DNA of 64,000 bases from the NCBI RefSeq assembly GCF_015390235.1, contig NZ_VUOH01000001.1, forward strand, positions 186,001-250,000. Reading direction: 5' to 3'. The position numbers and the translations under genes were made by a program. The notes below the pieces were generated by a model. It ran no database searches, was not told the DNA's origin, and worked only from the letters and a program-made list of their open reading frames with translations. Positions 30,595 to 39,672 of this stretch are shown in pieces. The stretch's first letter is position 1. Every line of letters starts with the position of its first letter. This stretch comes from Quadrisphaera sp. INWT6 (GTDB lineage Bacteria > Actinomycetota > Actinomycetes > Actinomycetales > Quadrisphaeraceae).

Positions 30595-31776
30595 GTGAGC
30601 GTCCTGGACCGCAAGCAGAACCCGGCGTCCGCCGGAGCTGGCCGCGGCCTGAGCATCGCCATGGTCGGCACGCGCGGCGTGCCGGCGCACTACGGCGGCT
30701 TCGAGACCTGCATCGAGGAGGTCGGTGCGCGCCTGGCCGACCGCGGCCACGACGTCGTCGTGTACTGCCGGCGCGCGAGCGAGGACGACGACGACGACCG
30801 CCTGGCCACCCACCGCGGCATGCGGCTGGTCCACCTGCCCGCCATGCGGTCCCGGACGCTCGAGACCCTGAGCCACACCGGTGCCTCCGTGGCCCACCTC
30901 GTGCGCCACCCCACCGACGTCGCGCTCGTCTTCAACGCCGCCAACGCGCCCTACCTGCCGCTCCTGCGCGCTCGCCGCATCCCCGTGGCCACCCACGTCG
31001 ACGGCCTCGAGTGGAAGCGCGCGAAGTGGGGCGAGACGGGGCAGAACTACTACCGCCGTGCCGAGGCCCTCGCGGTGCGCTTCTCCGACGCCCTTATCGC
31101 CGACGCCGTGGGCATCCAGGACTACTACACCGAGCGCTTCGGCGTGGAGACCTCGCTCATCACCTACGGCGCGCCCGTGGTCGAGGGCGGCGGTGACCCG
31201 CTGCGCCTCGCCGAGGTCGGGCTCGAGCCCGGCGGGTACCACCTGGTGGTGGCCCGCTTCGAGCCGGAGAACCACGTCGACGTCATCGTCGAGGGCTACA
31301 GCGCCAGCCGCGCGCGCAAGCCGCTCGTCGTGGTGGGGTCCGCCCCCTACTCCGACGCCTACACCCAGCGGGTGCGCTCGCTCGCCGACGACCGCGTCAC
31401 CTTCCTGGGCGGTGTCTGGGACCAGGACCTCCTCGACCAGCTCTACGCCGGCTCGCACACCTACCTCCACGGCCACTCCGTGGGCGGGACCAACCCCTCG
31501 CTGCTGCGCGCCATCGGCGCCTCCGCAGCGGTCACCGCCTTCGACGTGTCGTTCAACCGCGAGGTGCTGGAGAGCGCCGGTGCCTACTGGAGGACGGCGG
31601 ACGACGTGCGCGCCGTGGTCGAGGGCACCGAGGACGATCCCGCGGGCACCGCCCTGCGCGGCGTGCTCGCCGCCGACCGCGCCAAGCTCTACGACTGGGA
31701 CCTCGTGGCGGACGGGTACGAAGAGCTCTGCCAGCGCCTCGCGCTCCTGCGCGCCACCGCCGGAGCCCGCTCGTGA
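30595..31776 (+). CDS. DUF1972/GT4-family glycosyltransferase
   Basis: A 393-aa retaining glycosyltransferase (GT-B fold) from GTG 30595 with GAGGAGG at 30584-30590. The N-terminal MVGTRGVPAHYGGFET is the hallmark of the DUF1972 group that includes streptococcal rhamnosyltransferases such as Cps2T. The C-terminal donor domain has VARFEPENHV, VVVGSAPYSD and HGHSVGGTNPSLLRAI. It probably adds the second sugar to the lipid-linked unit. It overlaps the next gene's start by four bases (GTGA). Confidence 0.9.
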   Translation: MSVLDRKQNPASAGAGRGLSIAMVGTRGVPAHYGGFETCIEEVGARLADRGHDVVVYCRRASEDDDDDRLATHRGMRLVHLPAMRSRTLETLSHTGASVAHLVRHPTDVALVFNAANAPYLPLLRARRIPVATHVDGLEWKRAKWGETGQNYYRRAEALAVRFSDALIADAVGIQDYYTERFGVETSLITYGAPVVEGGGDPLRLAEVGLEPGGYHLVVARFEPENHVDVIVEGYSASRARKPLVVVGSAPYSDAYTQRVRSLADDRVTFLGGVWDQDLLDQLYAGSHTYLHGHSVGGTNPSLLRAIGASAAVTAFDVSFNREVLESAGAYWRTADDVRAVVEGTEDDPAGTALRGVLAADRAKLYDWDLVADGYEELCQRLALLRATAGARS

Positions 31777-32447
31777 GCGCGCCCTCGCCTCGCCACCTCG
31801 ACGGGTCCGTCCGCCGGTCCGCGCGCATCCCCGCCCGGCGCGTCGTCCTCGCAGCCCTCGCCGGCGCGGTCGTCGCCACCGCGGTCGTGGCCGGCTGCAC
31901 GGCAGTCCCGTCCGGGCCTGACGGGGCTCCGGCGAGCTCGGCCCCCGGCGCCACGACGGCGGCCCCCACGGGCACCGCCACGACGGCGGCCACCACCACG
32001 GCCCCCTCGCCCAGCCGGTCCGCGTACACCGGGCCTCCTCCGGCGACCGCTCCGGTGGTGGGGGCCTCCACGCTCCCGCCGGTCGAGCAGGGGACCGTCG
32101 CAGGCTTCGGCGACGGTCTGAGCGTCGAGGTGGTCGAGCGCAGCTCCGTCGACGTCACCGCCTCGGGCCCGGGGGAGCGCTCCGGCCCGGCCACCGCCGT
32201 GCTGCTCGAGCTCGTGAACGGCTCGCCGTCACCGGTCTCGCTCGACGGGGTCACCGTCACCGCCACGAGCAGCGACGGGACGCCCCAGGACGGCTTCACC
32301 GGCGAGCCCGCCGACGTCCCCTCGGGAGTCCTGGCCCCGGGCGCCCGGATCCGGGGGACGTGGGTCTTCTCCGCGTCGCCGGACGCGGCCTCGTCACTGG
32401 TGGTGACCTCGGTCAGCTCTGCTTCCGCGCTCGTCCTGCAGCTCTGA
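31773..32447 (+). CDS. Lipoprotein with Ser/Thr/Ala linker and beta domain
   Basis: A 224-aa secreted lipoprotein from GTG 31773. Signal peptide with hydrophobic core (VVLAALAGAVVATAVVAGC) and lipobox VVAGC, then about 50 residues of Thr/Ala/Pro linker and a roughly 120-residue beta-rich domain (TAVLLELVNGSPSPVSLDGVTV, IRGTWVFSAS) resembling DUF4352-like or immunoglobulin-type folds. Translationally coupled to the glycosyltransferase, so it may help exopolysaccharide export or attachment. The 266 bases after it hold the promoter and leader of the next gene. Confidence 0.75.
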   Translation: MSAPSPRHLDGSVRRSARIPARRVVLAALAGAVVATAVVAGCTAVPSGPDGAPASSAPGATTAAPTGTATTAATTTAPSPSRSAYTGPPPATAPVVGASTLPPVEQGTVAGFGDGLSVEVVERSSVDVTASGPGERSGPATAVLLELVNGSPSPVSLDGVTVTATSSDGTPQDGFTGEPADVPSGVLAPGARIRGTWVFSASPDAASSLVVTSVSSASALVLQL

Positions 32448-32612
32448 CACGGCCAGCGGCGGCGTGTCCCACCCCCTCGCGGTTGTGACGCAGCGTCAGC
32501 GCCAGCGCGGCTGTCGGTACCGCCCTGCGACGTCCCCGCTGCTGAGAGGACCGGCCGTTACGCAGAACGGGTTGTCCTGACCCCCTCCAGGGGTCTCGGG
32601 CTCAAGGAGGGG

Positions 32613-32676
32613 TGACTGAGCGTGGTCGGTTCGCCTAGCGTGATCACCGCACGGCCAGGGTCCCCTGGGTCCGTGC
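32613..32676 (+). promoter_or_regulatory. Promoter and 5' hairpin of the large secreted protein
   Basis: TGACTG (32613-32618) and TAGCGT (32636-32641), 17 bases apart, form a candidate promoter. Eight bases on, GCACGGCCAGGG (32649-32660) pairs with CCCTGG and CCGTGC (32663-32676, two-base bulge), so the transcript would begin with a strong hairpin, which often stabilises mRNA. Confidence 0.45.
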
Positions 32677-32713
32677 GGGGGCCGCCCGGGGGTGGCGAGA
32701 TGCAGGAGCACAG

Positions 32714-35700
32714 ATGACACGCACCACCGCACGGGCGCGGCTCCTCGCGCTCGCCGCCGCTGCCGCGACCGCCGTCGCGACCGTCGGCGCCACTGCCCTC
32801 CCGGCGCAGGCCGCCGAGGCCGCCGCTGCCGCCACGGCGGGCCTGGCGACCACCTCGGTCACGGCCGACGCGCTGCCCACGGTGCAGATCAACGGCGTCG
32901 TGTGGTCGCAGGTCGTCGTCGGTGACCGCGTCTACGCCACGGGGCAGTTCACCTCGGCGCGCCCGGCCGGCTCTCCCGCCGGGAGCAACGAGGTCGCCCG
33001 CTCGAACATCCTGGCCTACGACATCACCACGGGCTCGCTCATCAGCTCGTGGGCTCCGTCGCTGAACGGCACGGGCCTGGGCCTGGCGGCGTCGCCCGAC
33101 GGCAAGCGCATCTACGTGGTCGGCTCCTTCACCTCCGTGAACGGCACCACCCGCAACCGCGTCGCGGCGCTGGACGCCAGCACCGGCGCGCTCATCACCT
33201 CGTTCAACCCGAACGTCAACTCCCGGGTCCGGACCGTGGCGGCCACCAGCTCCACCGTCTACCTCGGCGGCGAGTTCTCCGCCGTCGCCGGCCAGGCGCG
33301 CACCCGCCTCGCGGCGGTCAGCGCCAGCAACGGGTCCCTGCTGCCCTGGACGGCCAGCGCCGACGCCGAGCCGTACGCGATGGTCCTGCCCAGCTCCACC
33401 GCCGAGCTGGTGGTCGCCGGGCGCTTCACCACCCTGGGCGGCCAGAGCGCGCTCGGCTCCGGGGCCCTGGACCTCACCACGGGCGCCCCGCTGCCCTGGG
33501 CGGTGCAGGAGCGCGTCAACGACTACGGCCCCAAGGCCGCCATCTACAGCCTGTCCACCGACGGCGACACCGTCTACGGCACCGGCTACAACTTCGGCGG
33601 CTCCGGCAACCTGGAGAACACCTACGCGGCCAGCGCCGCCGGCGGGACGCTGAAGTGGGTGAACGGCTGCTACGGCGACACCTACTCCTCCTTCCCGTCC
33701 GCCGGGGTGCTCTACACGGCCGGGCACGCGCACAACTGCGCGCCCGTCGGCGGGCACCCGCAGGAGGAGCCGTGGACCTTCCAGCGCGCGCTGGCCTTCA
33801 CGACCGCCGCGGGCACCACCAACTCCGGGGGCAACTTCAACGGGCTGCCGGGCGCGAAGGTCGTCCAGTGGCTGCCGACCCTGTCCCAGGGCACCTTCAC
33901 GGGCCAGGCCCAGGCGGCCTGGTCGGTGACCGGTGACTCCCGCTACGTGGTGATGGGCGGGGAGTTCCCGGCCGTCAACGGCACCGCCCAGCAGGGCCTG
34001 GTGCGCTTCGCCGTGCGCTCGCTGGCGCCGAACAAGCAGGGCCCCACCGCGACCTCCGCGGACCTCAAGCCCACCCTCGTGTCGCTGCAGGGCGGCACCG
34101 TGCGCGCCTCGGTGCGTGCGGCCTGGGACCGCGACGACGCGACGCTCACCTACGAGCTGCTGCGCGGCACCAACCTCGCCACGGCGCCGGTGGTCGCCAC
34201 CGCGACGGTGGCCTCCGCCTGGTGGAGCCGTCCCACCGTCGCGCTCACCGACCGCTCGGCGCCCGCGGGCACCCAGTCCTACCGCGTCCGCGTGAAGGAC
34301 TCGACGGGCAACGTGCTCGCCAGCTCGACCTCCACGGTGGACGTGGCGACCGGTGCCCAGGCGGCCAGCGCCTACCGCGACGCCGTCCTGGCCGACGGGG
34401 CGCAGCACCTGTGGCGCCTCGACGAGGCCGGCGGCACCACCGCCTACGACTCGGCCGGGGCCTCCGACCTCGTCCTGGACCCCTCGGCCACCCGGGCGGT
34501 GGCGGGTGCCACCGGTGACGGCGACACCGCCACCACCTTCACCGGCACCGCGGACGTCCCGGCGGCCACCCAGGCCGACGAGCCCGGTCCGCAGGTGTTC
34601 TCCACCGAGGCGTGGTTCTCCACCAAGAGCACCACCGGCGGCAAGATCGTCGGCTTCGGCAACTCCTCGACCGGCGCCAGCAGCGGCTACGACCGCCACA
34701 TCTACATGACGAACGACGGTCGTCTCGTGGCCGGGACCAACGGCAACGGGCTGCGCACCGCGACCACCAGCAAGCGCTACAACGACGGCGCCGTGCACCA
34801 GGTCGTCATGACGGCCGGCTCCGGGGGCCTGTCGCTCTACGTCGACGGCGCGCTCGCCGCCCGCGACGCCGGTGCGGTCGGGGCGCAGCCCTTCGACGGC
34901 CGCTGGCGCATCGGCGGTGACAACCTCGACTGGTGGCCCTCGGCGCCCTCGAGCAGGTCCTTCGCCGGCACCATCGACGACGTCTCGGTCTACCCGACCG
35001 AGCTGACGAAGAGCCAGGTCGCCAGCCACTTCACCGCCGCTGGCGGCACGGGCGCGGCTCCGGCCGCAGCGCCGACCGACGCCTACGGCGCCGCCGTCTA
35101 CGCCGCGCAGCCCGACCTGTACTGGCGCCTCCAGGAGGCGTCCGGCACCACGGCCGCCGACTCCAGCCCCGACGGGCTGTCGCCGGGAGCGGTCAGCGGC
35201 GCGGTGTCCTTCGGCGCAGCCGGCGTGCCCGGGCTGAAGGGCAGCACCGGTGCCACCCTCGGCGGCGCCGCCGGTGACGGCCTGGGCACGACCACCCCGC
35301 GTCCCGGTCCCAGCACCTACTCCGAGGAGCTGTGGTTCTCCACCACCTCCACCGACGGTGGCAAGCTGATCGGGTTCGGCGGCTCGCCGAACGGCTACAG
35401 CGGCAGCTACGACCGCCACGTGTGGATGGACCGCGACGGGACGCTGCACTTCGGCACCTGGACCGGCACCCCGAACACGGCTGACAGCGCCGAGGCCTAC
35501 AACGACGGCGCCTGGCACCACGTGGTCGCGACGCAGGGGCCGGCCGGGATGGCGCTCTACGTCGACGGCGCGCTGGTGGGCAGCAACCCCCAGACGTCCG
35601 CGCAGGGCTACGACGGCTACTGGCGCGTCGGCGGCGACTCCTCCTGGGGCAGCACCGCCAACGGGTTCATCGCCGCGAAGGTCGACGAGGTCGCGGTCTA

Positions 35701-36922
35701 CCCGACCGTCCTCAGCGCCACCGAGGTGTCCCGTCACCACGCGCTGGGCGCCGGGGGCACCGCCAACGCGGCGCCGACGGCGGCCTTCACCTCCTCGGTG
35801 ACCGGTCTGGCGGCGGCGCTGGACGCCTCGACCTCCACCGACGCCGACGGCACCGTGGCCTCCTACGCCTGGACCTTCGGTGACGGCACCAGCGGCACCG
35901 GGAAGACGGCGTCGCACACCTACGCGGCGGCCGGTACCTACCAGGTGGCGCTGACGGTGACCGATGACAAGGGAGCCACCGGCACGGTGACGAAGTCGGT
36001 GGTGGTGGCCCAGACCGCGACCAACGCGGCGCCGACGGCGGCCTTCACCTCCTCGGTGACCGGTCTGGCGGCGGCGCTGGACGCCTCGGCCTCCACCGAC
36101 GCCGACGGGACCGTGGCCTCCTACGCCTGGGCCTTCGGTGACGGCACCAGCGGCACCGGGAAGACGGCGTCGCACACCTACGCGGCGGCCGGTACCTACC
36201 AGGTGGCGCTGACGGTGACCGATGACAAGGGAGCCACCGGCACGGTGACGAAGTCGGTGGTGGTGGCCCAGGCCCCGGTCACGGCTCTCGCCCAGGACGA
36301 CTTCGCTCGCACGACCACCGGCGGCTGGGGCAGCGCCGCGGTCGGCGGTGCCTGGACGGCGACGAACGGGGCGGCCTCCGCCTACGCCGTGGACGGCGGC
36401 GCGGCCACCATCACGGTGTCCCGCGCCGGCGCGAACAACGGCCAGGTGCTCGCCGGCGTCAGCGCCACCGACGTCGACCTGACCACCACGGTCGCGGTCG
36501 ACCGGGCCGCCACCGGCGGTGCCACGTCGCTGTCGGCGGTCGTGCGGCGCACCTCCGCCGGCGACTACCGCGCCCGGGTCCGGCTCCTGACGGACGGGCG
36601 GGTCGCGATCGCCATGACCCGCTGGACCTCTGCGGGCGAGACCGTGGTGGGCGGCGAGCGCGTGGTCCAGGGCCTGACGGCCACCGGCGCCACCAGCCTG
36701 CAGCTGCGGGCCCAGGCCGTCGGCAGCGGCACCACCACCCTGCAGGCCCGGGTCTGGGCCACCGGGGCGGCGGAGCCGACCACCTGGCAGACCTCCGCCA
36801 CCGATGTGACCAGCGGCTACCAGGATGCCGGGAGCGTCGGTGTGGCGACCTACCTGTCCAGCTCCAGCACGGGCGCGCCCCTGGTGGTCACCTTCCGCCA
36901 GTTCCAGGTCACCCGTCCCTGA
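32714..36922 (+). CDS. Large secreted protein: propeller-like N-terminus, two LamG-like domains, two PKD domains
   Basis: 1402 aa from ATG 32714 (AGGAG six bases upstream). Signal peptide ending ALPAQA at about residue 33. Residues 40-430 contain repeated VAALDASTGALITSFNP and VYLGGEFSAVAG units, suggesting a beta-propeller. A fibronectin-like stretch follows, then two laminin-G/concanavalin-type domains (about 553-775 and 790-1010, each with YNDGA(V/W)H and LYVDGAL), two nearly identical PKD domains (1018-1103, 1104-1189; FGDGTSGTGKTASHTYAAAGTY) and a final jelly-roll-like domain. No C-terminal anchor, sortase motif or catalytic motif seen. Probably an extracellular matrix or polysaccharide-binding protein, given its place between polysaccharide genes. 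Confidence 0.88.
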   Translation: MTRTTARARLLALAAAAATAVATVGATALPAQAAEAAAAATAGLATTSVTADALPTVQINGVVWSQVVVGDRVYATGQFTSARPAGSPAGSNEVARSNILAYDITTGSLISSWAPSLNGTGLGLAASPDGKRIYVVGSFTSVNGTTRNRVAALDASTGALITSFNPNVNSRVRTVAATSSTVYLGGEFSAVAGQARTRLAAVSASNGSLLPWTASADAEPYAMVLPSSTAELVVAGRFTTLGGQSALGSGALDLTTGAPLPWAVQERVNDYGPKAAIYSLSTDGDTVYGTGYNFGGSGNLENTYAASAAGGTLKWVNGCYGDTYSSFPSAGVLYTAGHAHNCAPVGGHPQEEPWTFQRALAFTTAAGTTNSGGNFNGLPGAKVVQWLPTLSQGTFTGQAQAAWSVTGDSRYVVMGGEFPAVNGTAQQGLVRFAVRSLAPNKQGPTATSADLKPTLVSLQGGTVRASVRAAWDRDDATLTYELLRGTNLATAPVVATATVASAWWSRPTVALTDRSAPAGTQSYRVRVKDSTGNVLASSTSTVDVATGAQAASAYRDAVLADGAQHLWRLDEAGGTTAYDSAGASDLVLDPSATRAVAGATGDGDTATTFTGTADVPAATQADEPGPQVFSTEAWFSTKSTTGGKIVGFGNSSTGASSGYDRHIYMTNDGRLVAGTNGNGLRTATTSKRYNDGAVHQVVMTAGSGGLSLYVDGALAARDAGAVGAQPFDGRWRIGGDNLDWWPSAPSSRSFAGTIDDVSVYPTELTKSQVASHFTAAGGTGAAPAAAPTDAYGAAVYAAQPDLYWRLQEASGTTAADSSPDGLSPGAVSGAVSFGAAGVPGLKGSTGATLGGAAGDGLGTTTPRPGPSTYSEELWFSTTSTDGGKLIGFGGSPNGYSGSYDRHVWMDRDGTLHFGTWTGTPNTADSAEAYNDGAWHHVVATQGPAGMALYVDGALVGSNPQTSAQGYDGYWRVGGDSSWGSTANGFIAAKVDEVAVYPTVLSATEVSRHHALGAGGTANAAPTAAFTSSVTGLAAALDASTSTDADGTVASYAWTFGDGTSGTGKTASHTYAAAGTYQVALTVTDDKGATGTVTKSVVVAQTATNAAPTAAFTSSVTGLAAALDASASTDADGTVASYAWAFGDGTSGTGKTASHTYAAAGTYQVALTVTDDKGATGTVTKSVVVAQAPVTALAQDDFARTTTGGWGSAAVGGAWTATNGAASAYAVDGGAATITVSRAGANNGQVLAGVSATDVDLTTTVAVDRAATGGATSLSAVVRRTSAGDYRARVRLLTDGRVAIAMTRWTSAGETVVGGERVVQGLTATGATSLQLRAQAVGSGTTTLQARVWATGAAEPTTWQTSATDVTSGYQDAGSVGVATYLSSSSTGAPLVVTFRQFQVTRP
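35765..36280 (+). repeat. Two tandem 258-bp copies encoding PKD domains
   Basis: Copy 1 spans 35765-36022 and copy 2 spans 36023-36280. They differ at only a few bases: ACC/GCC, GGC/GGG and ACC/GCC within the domain, plus the linker at the end. The unit is 86 codons, so the frame is kept. Confidence 0.9.
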
Positions 36923-36949
36923 CGCGGCACCGCCCCCTGACGGGTGGCG

Positions 36950-36992
36950 CGAGGGCCCCGGTCGCCACCTCCTTGTGGGGCCGGGGCCCTCG
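36950..36992. terminator. Hairpin terminator after the large secreted protein
   Basis: A 12-bp perfect stem (36950-36961 with 36981-36992, core GAGGGCCCCGG) and a 19-base loop, 27 bases past the stop. Confidence 0.75.
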
Positions 36993-37068
36993 GTCGTGGC
37001 TGGAGCGCACGGGTGGGAGGAGCGGTGGCAGCGTTCAGCGCGAGCCCCGTCGTGCCGAGGAGGACGGG

Positions 37069-38409
37069 GTGACGGTCGGAGCGCGTGCGCGCGCCAGGGG
37101 CGGCCCCAGGTCGTTCCTCGCGGCGCACTGGCCTGCTGCGTGCGTGCTGCTCATCATCGTGGCCAGCAGCTACAAGTGGCGGGTCCGCAACCCGACCGAT
37201 GCGGTGTCGGGGTCGTTCGACCTCGCCAACCTCGTGGAGATCGGCCTGTTCGGGGCCGTGGGCCTGGGGCTGCTGGTCGCCTTCCGCCGCGACCTCCCGC
37301 TGCGCCACCCCCCGCGCGGCCCGCTGGCTGCCGGGGCCGGCTACATCGGGCTCGTGGTGGTCTCCGCCAGCTACTCCCCGTACCCGGCGTACGCCGTCGT
37401 GAGGGCGGGGGAGGCGCTGGTGGTGCTGGCCCTCGCCGCTGCCCTGGGCCGCCACGCGTCGCGCGCGCAGCTGCACGGTGTCGCCCACGCCTTCGTGGCG
37501 CTGGTCGTGGTCTCGGCCGCCGTGGGCCTGGTCCTCCCGTTCCCGGTGGTCAGCCCGCTGCAGGTGGGGCGCTTCACCTGGCTGAGCGTCCACCCGAACG
37601 TCTCGAGCGTCTTCTCAGCGCTCGCGCTCGTCATCGCCGTCAGCCACCTCAGCGCGCGCACGCCGCCACCGGGGCCGCGCTGGGGGCGGCCGGCCCACGC
37701 CGCCGCCGCGGCCGTGTGCGCCGCCGCGCTCCTGGCGAGCCAGACGCGTGGCGCCGCCGCCGGTGCCCTCGCGGGCTGCGCCCTCGTGGTGCTGCTGCAC
37801 CAGCCGCTGCGTGCGCGGGTGCAGCTGGCTCTGGCGCTGCCGCCGGTCGTGGGCCTGCTGGGGTTCGCCGCCAGCACCTGGATCACCGGTTTCGTCACCC
37901 GTGGTGAGGACCCCGAGCAGCTGGCCACCCTCAACGCCCGCACCGACCTGTGGACCGTGGCGGTGGAGGCGGTCGAGCGGCGTCCCCTGTTCGGGTACGG
38001 GGTGGGCTCGCCGCGCGGCATCTTCTACGAGGCCACGGGTCTGGGCGGTGGCCACAACGAGGTCATCAACGTGGTCGTCGAGGTGGGCCTCGTGGGGCTG
38101 GCCGTGTGGACGGCGTTCGTGGTCGGGCTGCTGGTGCGCTCGGTGCGCAGACCCGATGGGGGAGGTCCGGTGGTGGACGCCCCGGTGCTCCTGGGCTCGA
38201 CGGCGACCATCGTCATCGCCGGGATCTTCTACGACGGGCCCGGCGCCATCGCCACGCTCTCCAGCACCTGGCTCTTCGTGGTGGCCGGGTGGATCGGCGT
38301 CCTCCAGCGCCCCGCCCCGGTGCACCTGCCGACCCTCAGCGCGCGGGTGCGTCCGCCGACCGCTCCCGCCCGCTGGCCAGCACCCGCCACCGGAGCACGG
38401 CCGCGCTGA
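37069..38409 (+). CDS. O-antigen ligase/polymerase-like membrane protein
   Basis: 446 aa from GTG 37069 with GAGGAGG at 37057-37063. About 11 membrane helices. The Wzy_C/WaaL-type region comprises an arginine after LLASQTRGAAAG and a large periplasmic loop with LNARTDLWTVAVEAVERRPLFGYG and GGGHNEVINVVVEVGLVGL, containing the conserved H-N-x-x-x-x-x-x-x-E-x-G arrangement. It would polymerise or ligate lipid-linked repeat units on the outer face. Its last 74 bases overlap the end of the convergent flippase gene. Confidence 0.88.
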   Translation: MTVGARARARGGPRSFLAAHWPAACVLLIIVASSYKWRVRNPTDAVSGSFDLANLVEIGLFGAVGLGLLVAFRRDLPLRHPPRGPLAAGAGYIGLVVVSASYSPYPAYAVVRAGEALVVLALAAALGRHASRAQLHGVAHAFVALVVVSAAVGLVLPFPVVSPLQVGRFTWLSVHPNVSSVFSALALVIAVSHLSARTPPPGPRWGRPAHAAAAAVCAAALLASQTRGAAAGALAGCALVVLLHQPLRARVQLALALPPVVGLLGFAASTWITGFVTRGEDPEQLATLNARTDLWTVAVEAVERRPLFGYGVGSPRGIFYEATGLGGGHNEVINVVVEVGLVGLAVWTAFVVGLLVRSVRRPDGGGPVVDAPVLLGSTATIVIAGIFYDGPGAIATLSSTWLFVVAGWIGVLQRPAPVHLPTLSARVRPPTAPARWPAPATGARPR

Positions 38410-39613
38410 CGAGCGAGCCGGAGGCCAGCGCCCACGGCATCGTCCACGCCCCGGCCCCGAGCGCCACCAGCAGGGCGACCAGGCCCACCGAGGCGGCCGA
38501 GTCGACGGCGCGCAGCGCGAAGGCGCTGGCCTGGTGCCCGCGGACGGCGGCGAGCGTGGCGTAGGGCAGGACCAGCGACGCCGTCGCCGCGTAGGCCACC
38601 CAGCCGCCGACGGCGGCCCGGGACACCGCGAAGGAGCCACCGGTGACCAGGTCTCCCACCAGGGGCACCAGGGCCACCGCGGTGCCGCCGGCGACCACCG
38701 AGACGCCCAGGAGCGCCACCGCGGCGCGGTCGGCCGTCCGGCGCGCCGCCCGGCGGTCCTGGGAGCCGCTGCCCGCGAAGCGCACGAGCAGCAGGTTGCC
38801 TGCGCCGCCCACCAGCAGCACCAGCGGAGTCACGAGCAGCCTCGCCGCCTCGACCGAGCCGTACGCGGCCGCCCCGGCGGCGGCGACCACGACGACGCGG
38901 GCCAGGGTCAGTGATCCCGGCCGCAGGGTCTGCTGCGCGGCCCGCCACGCCCCGAAGCCCAGCACCACGCGCCGGTCGGCTCCGCGCCACCCCGCGAGCC
39001 AGCGCTCCTGCCGGGGCAGGAGCAGCACGGCGGCACCGCACGCGAGCCCCTGGCCGGCGGCGAGCGCCCAGAAGAAGGTGGTCAGGTCGAGCGGGCCGCC
39101 CACCAGGGCGACGGCGCCGACCACGGCCATCGACCCCGCGAGGGCGGCGCCGTCGACCACGACGACCGACCAGAACCTGCCGCACGCCATGAGCAGGCGG
39201 CGTGAGGTGTCCTCGAGGAGGAACAGCGCCACGGACAGCCACAGCGCCGCGGCGCCGGCCAGGGCGAGGCCCGCGGGTGCGGCGCCCACCGCGGTGACGG
39301 CGGTCGCCAGGACGACAGCACCCGCGAGGGTCCACTGCTGCAGGGCCGCTCGCACCGGGCGCTGCTGGCGGTCGACGACGGTGAGCGTATCGCCCACGAG
39401 CCCCGTCATCACCCCGGTCACCAGCACCAGCCCGCCGTAGAGCAGGGCCCAGCGGCTCAGGCCCGAGGCTCCCAGCTCCCGCGCCACCAGCACCTGCAGG
39501 GCGAGGCTCGCGGCGGCCTGGCTGGCCTGGGCTGCGAAGGCCCCGCCCGCACGGCGGCCGCGCGCCGCGGCGGCGCCCGCGCGCGCTGCTGTGCGCGAGG
39601 CGGCGAGGATCAC
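38336..39613 (-). CDS. Polysaccharide flippase-like membrane protein (MATE/Wzx superfamily)
   Basis: 425 aa from GTG 39613, with about 12 hydrophobic segments and few loops. The N-terminal helix (GAFAAQASQAAASLALQVLVARELG) matches the start of Wzx-type proteins, and SRWALLYGGLVLVTGVMTGL follows. It would move lipid-linked oligosaccharide across the membrane. The minus-strand C-terminus overlaps the ligase gene end (38336-38409). A second, distinct flippase is encoded at 58043-59431. Confidence 0.8.
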   Translation of the reverse strand: MILAASRTAARAGAAAARGRRAGGAFAAQASQAAASLALQVLVARELGASGLSRWALLYGGLVLVTGVMTGLVGDTLTVVDRQQRPVRAALQQWTLAGAVVLATAVTAVGAAPAGLALAGAAALWLSVALFLLEDTSRRLLMACGRFWSVVVVDGAALAGSMAVVGAVALVGGPLDLTTFFWALAAGQGLACGAAVLLLPRQERWLAGWRGADRRVVLGFGAWRAAQQTLRPGSLTLARVVVVAAAGAAAYGSVEAARLLVTPLVLLVGGAGNLLLVRFAGSGSQDRRAARRTADRAAVALLGVSVVAGGTAVALVPLVGDLVTGGSFAVSRAAVGGWVAYAATASLVLPYATLAAVRGHQASAFALRAVDSAASVGLVALLVALGAGAWTMPWALASGSLVSAAVLRWRVLASGRERSADAPAR

Positions 39614-39672
39614 CCGTCGAGTGTGGCGGCCGGACCCTTCAGGACCCGACCCACCCCGCCGATGTCACTCGG

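Noticed and set aside
32558-36175. A 1205-aa minus-strand frame opposite the large secreted protein
   Set aside because: It is Gly/Arg/Val-rich antisense shadow of the LamG/PKD gene, with no domain and no start signal.
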